Shown: in pieces, positions 62,021 to 64,000 of the stretch
How the letters are laid out: every line of letters begins with the position of its first letter
How positions within the stretch are numbered: position 1 is the first letter of the stretch
Origin: Ruminococcus sp. Marseille-P6503
GTDB taxonomy: Bacteria > Bacillota > Clostridia > Oscillospirales > Ruminococcaceae
NCBI RefSeq assembly: GCF_900604945.1
Contig: NZ_UWPB01000001.1
Location: forward strand, 744,001-808,000
Direction of reading: 5' to 3'
DNA: 64,000 nucleotides
Notes under the pieces: generated by a model
What the model saw: only the letters and a program-made list of their open reading frames with translations
Database searches by the model: none
Told to the model about the DNA's origin: nothing
Made by a program: the position numbers and the translations under genes

Positions 62021-63139
62021 TTAAAACTCCGAATATTCACTGTCGCTGTAAAAATAATACTCATAGGCTTCTAAATAAGCATAATGTTCCTCTCCTGAAT
62101 CGTTGAGGGTGCTTATCGCGATATAACAGCCCCAGGTGTTTTCCGGAATAAGAAACGACATATTTTCATATATTCCGTCGCCGTCCATGTAGTTATAGTC
62201 TACCGCGTATGAAACACACAGGCTCTCGTCGGTTACCGAAGTGCAGTAGATATAAACGTTGTCTATGCGTCTTGAGGTATCGGAAATGTTGGGAGTAACC
62301 TTAATATCAGCCGAAACCAAGTTCCAGCCGTTGTTCGTCAGCGTTTCGTCATTCGGAGATATATATTTGTCGACGTCTTCTAAACCATACTCCGACAGAT
62401 CATCGTAATATTCAATTTTGGTTAAATTCTCAGCCGTTACCTTAAAACCGTATTCAGGATCCGTATATGACAAATCGAATGGATCTTCAATTTCAGGTAT
62501 GGAGGGAAAGCTGAAATCCGGCATGGAATAATCAATGTCAAAATCATAATCGTAATTATAGTTATAGGCGTCGTCAGCGTCGTTTTCAGACGAGATGACT
62601 AAAGAAAGAATGATTACAAAGAAAATGATGAACATAATGATAGGTATAAGACAGCCCAGCGGTGATGACTTCTTTTTGAAGTCGACTCGGGTATAGGTTT
62701 TTCCGGAGCCGTAAGGATTGAAGGTAGTAGTCCATCTGACGGTTGATCTGCCGTTATTATAACCGCTGCTGAATTTACTGCCCGAACCCTGTGCGGTATA
62801 ATTGTTGTTCATCGAGTCAGACTTCTGCTGACTGAGCGGTGTTCTGTAGGCGCTTTTATCATAGGTGCTTGAGGGAATTGGATTTTCCGCTTCGTCCTCC
62901 CTCTGTTCTTCGATAAAAGTTTCACCTTTATTTTCAAACTCCGCAAATATGTCGTTGCCGGAATTGGCTTCCTCAGAGCTTTTTTCATCATATCCGCGGC
63001 TGTGACTGTGAAGCTCGTCACTGTATCTGCTGCAGGAGATATCGTCGTCTCTTGCGGTAAAGCATTCAGGACAGATTACCTCGTCATTATCCTTGAATTT
63101 GTAACCGCAGATAGCGCATTTGTTTTTCAAGCTGTTCAC
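62021..63139 (-). CDS. Zinc-ribbon membrane protein of unknown function
   Basis: 372 aa. N-terminal zinc ribbon CAICGYKFKDNDEVICPEC at 9-27, a polar Ser/Asn/Glu-rich linker, one transmembrane helix at about 158-182 (CLIPIIMFIIFFVIILSL), then an acidic Tyr/Asp-rich stretch and an extracellular domain with GFKVTAENLTKIEYYDD and GWNLVSADIKVTPNIS, a DUF4352-like beta-sandwich by appearance. A cytoplasmic zinc ribbon joined to an extracellular domain is common among clostridial sensor-like proteins of unknown role. Start ATG 63139 follows GAGGTG. Confidence 0.75.
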   Translation of the reverse strand: MNSLKNKCAICGYKFKDNDEVICPECFTARDDDISCSRYSDELHSHSRGYDEKSSEEANSGNDIFAEFENKGETFIEEQREDEAENPIPSSTYDKSAYRTPLSQQKSDSMNNNYTAQGSGSKFSSGYNNGRSTVRWTTTFNPYGSGKTYTRVDFKKKSSPLGCLIPIIMFIIFFVIILSLVISSENDADDAYNYNYDYDFDIDYSMPDFSFPSIPEIEDPFDLSYTDPEYGFKVTAENLTKIEYYDDLSEYGLEDVDKYISPNDETLTNNGWNLVSADIKVTPNISDTSRRIDNVYIYCTSVTDESLCVSYAVDYNYMDGDGIYENMSFLIPENTWGCYIAISTLNDSGEEHYAYLEAYEYYFYSDSEYSEF

Positions 63140-63185
63140 CTCGTATAATTTTTTACTTTTTTCATTAAGCGAAAGTTATTTATTG

Positions 63186-64000
63186 TCAGCCTTTGATTAT
63201 TTCCCAGCCTTTGTTTATCGGAACAAGCGTCCTTGCAAAGCTGTAATCTGACATTTTTTCAATACATCTTTCAGCGTCCGAACGGTTTGCAAATATTCCG
63301 AAAACCGCTGAGCCGCTTCCAGTCATCATAGAATTAACCGCGCCTAGCTCCAGCAGCCGCCTTTTGGCTTTTTTTATTTCGTCAGCGTCCGCGGCAGCTT
63401 CCAAAGCGTTGAACATTCCCTTGGCAATCCCGTTTAAATCAGAAGATTTCAGCGCCGATTCAAATTCGGCGTAATTTTGTTCAGGCTTAACCGGCAGAGA
63501 ATCGTATATAGCGTAAGCGCTTGCGGTTGAGATTCCGGCCTGCGGTTTTACCGCCGCAAAATACATTTCAGGAGGAGCGGGAAGTACGGTAAGCTTTTCG
63601 CCTATGCCTTCGCAGAGAACGGTTCCTCCCGTCAAGGCAAAGGGAACATCGGCGCCCAGGCGGACTCCGATACTGCAAAGCTCAGTCAGCGGCAGTCCGG
63701 TACCATATAATTCGTTCATAGCGGCTAGAGCCGCCGCACAGTCAGAGCTGCCACCCGCCATGCCTGCCATTGAGGGAATCTCTTTTTTTACTTCTACCGT
63801 AATTTTTCCGGCAGGCTTTACGCCTATATGGCTATAAAAAGCTTCTATAGCCTTCCAGATAAGATTACCGCTGTCCAAAGGAAATCCGGGTGAACTGCAT
63901 TTTAGCTCGATGCCCGTTCCGCAGCTCAAGTTAAATGACAGCGTGTCGCAGACCGATACCGACTGCATGACCGTTTTGAGCAGATGATATCCGTCGCTTC
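63186..64000 (-). CDS. ispE: 4-diphosphocytidyl-2-C-methyl-D-erythritol kinase IspE, 5' end outside the window
   Basis: About 271 residues are visible. The frame is open to the right edge, where it reads SDGYHLLKTVMQSVSVCDTL, the region about 20 residues from the IspE start, so only the first residues are missing. GHMP kinase ATP motif is IPSMAGMAGGSSDCAAALAA, and a C-terminal NSMMTGSGSAVFGIF follows. It phosphorylates CDP-methylerythritol in the non-mevalonate isoprenoid pathway. Confidence 0.93.
   Translation of the reverse strand, partial: SDGYHLLKTVMQSVSVCDTLSFNLSCGTGIELKCSSPGFPLDSGNLIWKAIEAFYSHIGVKPAGKITVEVKKEIPSMAGMAGGSSDCAAALAAMNELYGTGLPLTELCSIGVRLGADVPFALTGGTVLCEGIGEKLTVLPAPPEMYFAAVKPQAGISTASAYAIYDSLPVKPEQNYAEFESALKSSDLNGIAKGMFNALEAAADADEIKKAKRRLLELGAVNSMMTGSGSAVFGIFANRSDAERCIEKMSDYSFARTLVPINKGWEIIKG

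Noticed and set aside
1-64000. tRNA, rRNA or riboswitch genes
   Set aside because: Looked for cloverleaf-like and known leader motifs in the intergenic regions by eye; none convincing. A covariance-model search would settle this.

Overview
The window looks like chromosome of a low-to-mid GC, spore-forming Gram-positive anaerobe of the Clostridia, most plausibly an Oscillospiraceae/Ruminococcaceae gut bacterium. Evidence: a yunB sporulation gene, FtsEX next to a PcsB-like hydrolase activator, SepF-YlmH-DivIVA, HemZ, LCP protein, Hfq, the miaB-ylbF/ricA-mutS-mutL-miaA-hfq block, and GH31/GH3 glycosidases. Many promoters are near-consensus sigma-A sites with 17-bp spacers and a TGn extended -10.

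Layout. 1-3605 (minus): PucR-type regulator, ftsE, ftsX and the 5' part of a PcsB/EnvC-like coiled-coil protein (cell division and wall hydrolysis). 3981-8778: a PP2C phosphatase, galE divergent from an AraC regulator, and an LCP wall-polymer ligase. 8820-13438 (minus): a divergent type IIA topoisomerase pair (parE-parC). 13509-17441 (minus): GtrA flippase, FAD oxidoreductase and a membrane glycosyltransferase, probably a surface-glycan operon. 17613-32896 (plus): miaB, a YlbF/RicA-like protein, mutS, nitroreductase, mutL, miaA, hfq, a HlyD-like protein, yggS, sepF, ylmH, divIVA, ileS. 32976-45718 (plus): lspA, rluD, HAD phosphatase, split transketolase, yunB, recJ, relA, metallo-hydrolase, hemZ, rlmD.

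45754-53411 is an accessory island of foreign appearance: three 29-bp repeats, a decayed IS256-family element, a restriction-modification operon (small HTH regulator, two paralogous zinc/HNH-like proteins, C5-cytosine methyltransferase), an IS3-family element, then a truncated toxin-tip-like gene and a second copy of its C-terminal domain. The methyltransferase and the two putative nuclease subunits form the most interesting system in the window.

53424-64000 returns to core-like content: GH31 alpha-xylosidase, CapA-like lipoprotein, DUF188 protein, GH3 beta-glucosidase, HD hydrolase, PflX-type radical SAM protein, zinc-ribbon membrane protein and the 5'-truncated ispE. The xylosidase and beta-glucosidase suggest use of xyloglucan-type oligosaccharides.

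Points to note: miaA has ACG where its start codon should be; both IS elements flank the R-M operon; IS3 sits directly against the truncated gene. No rRNA, tRNA or CRISPR array was seen.
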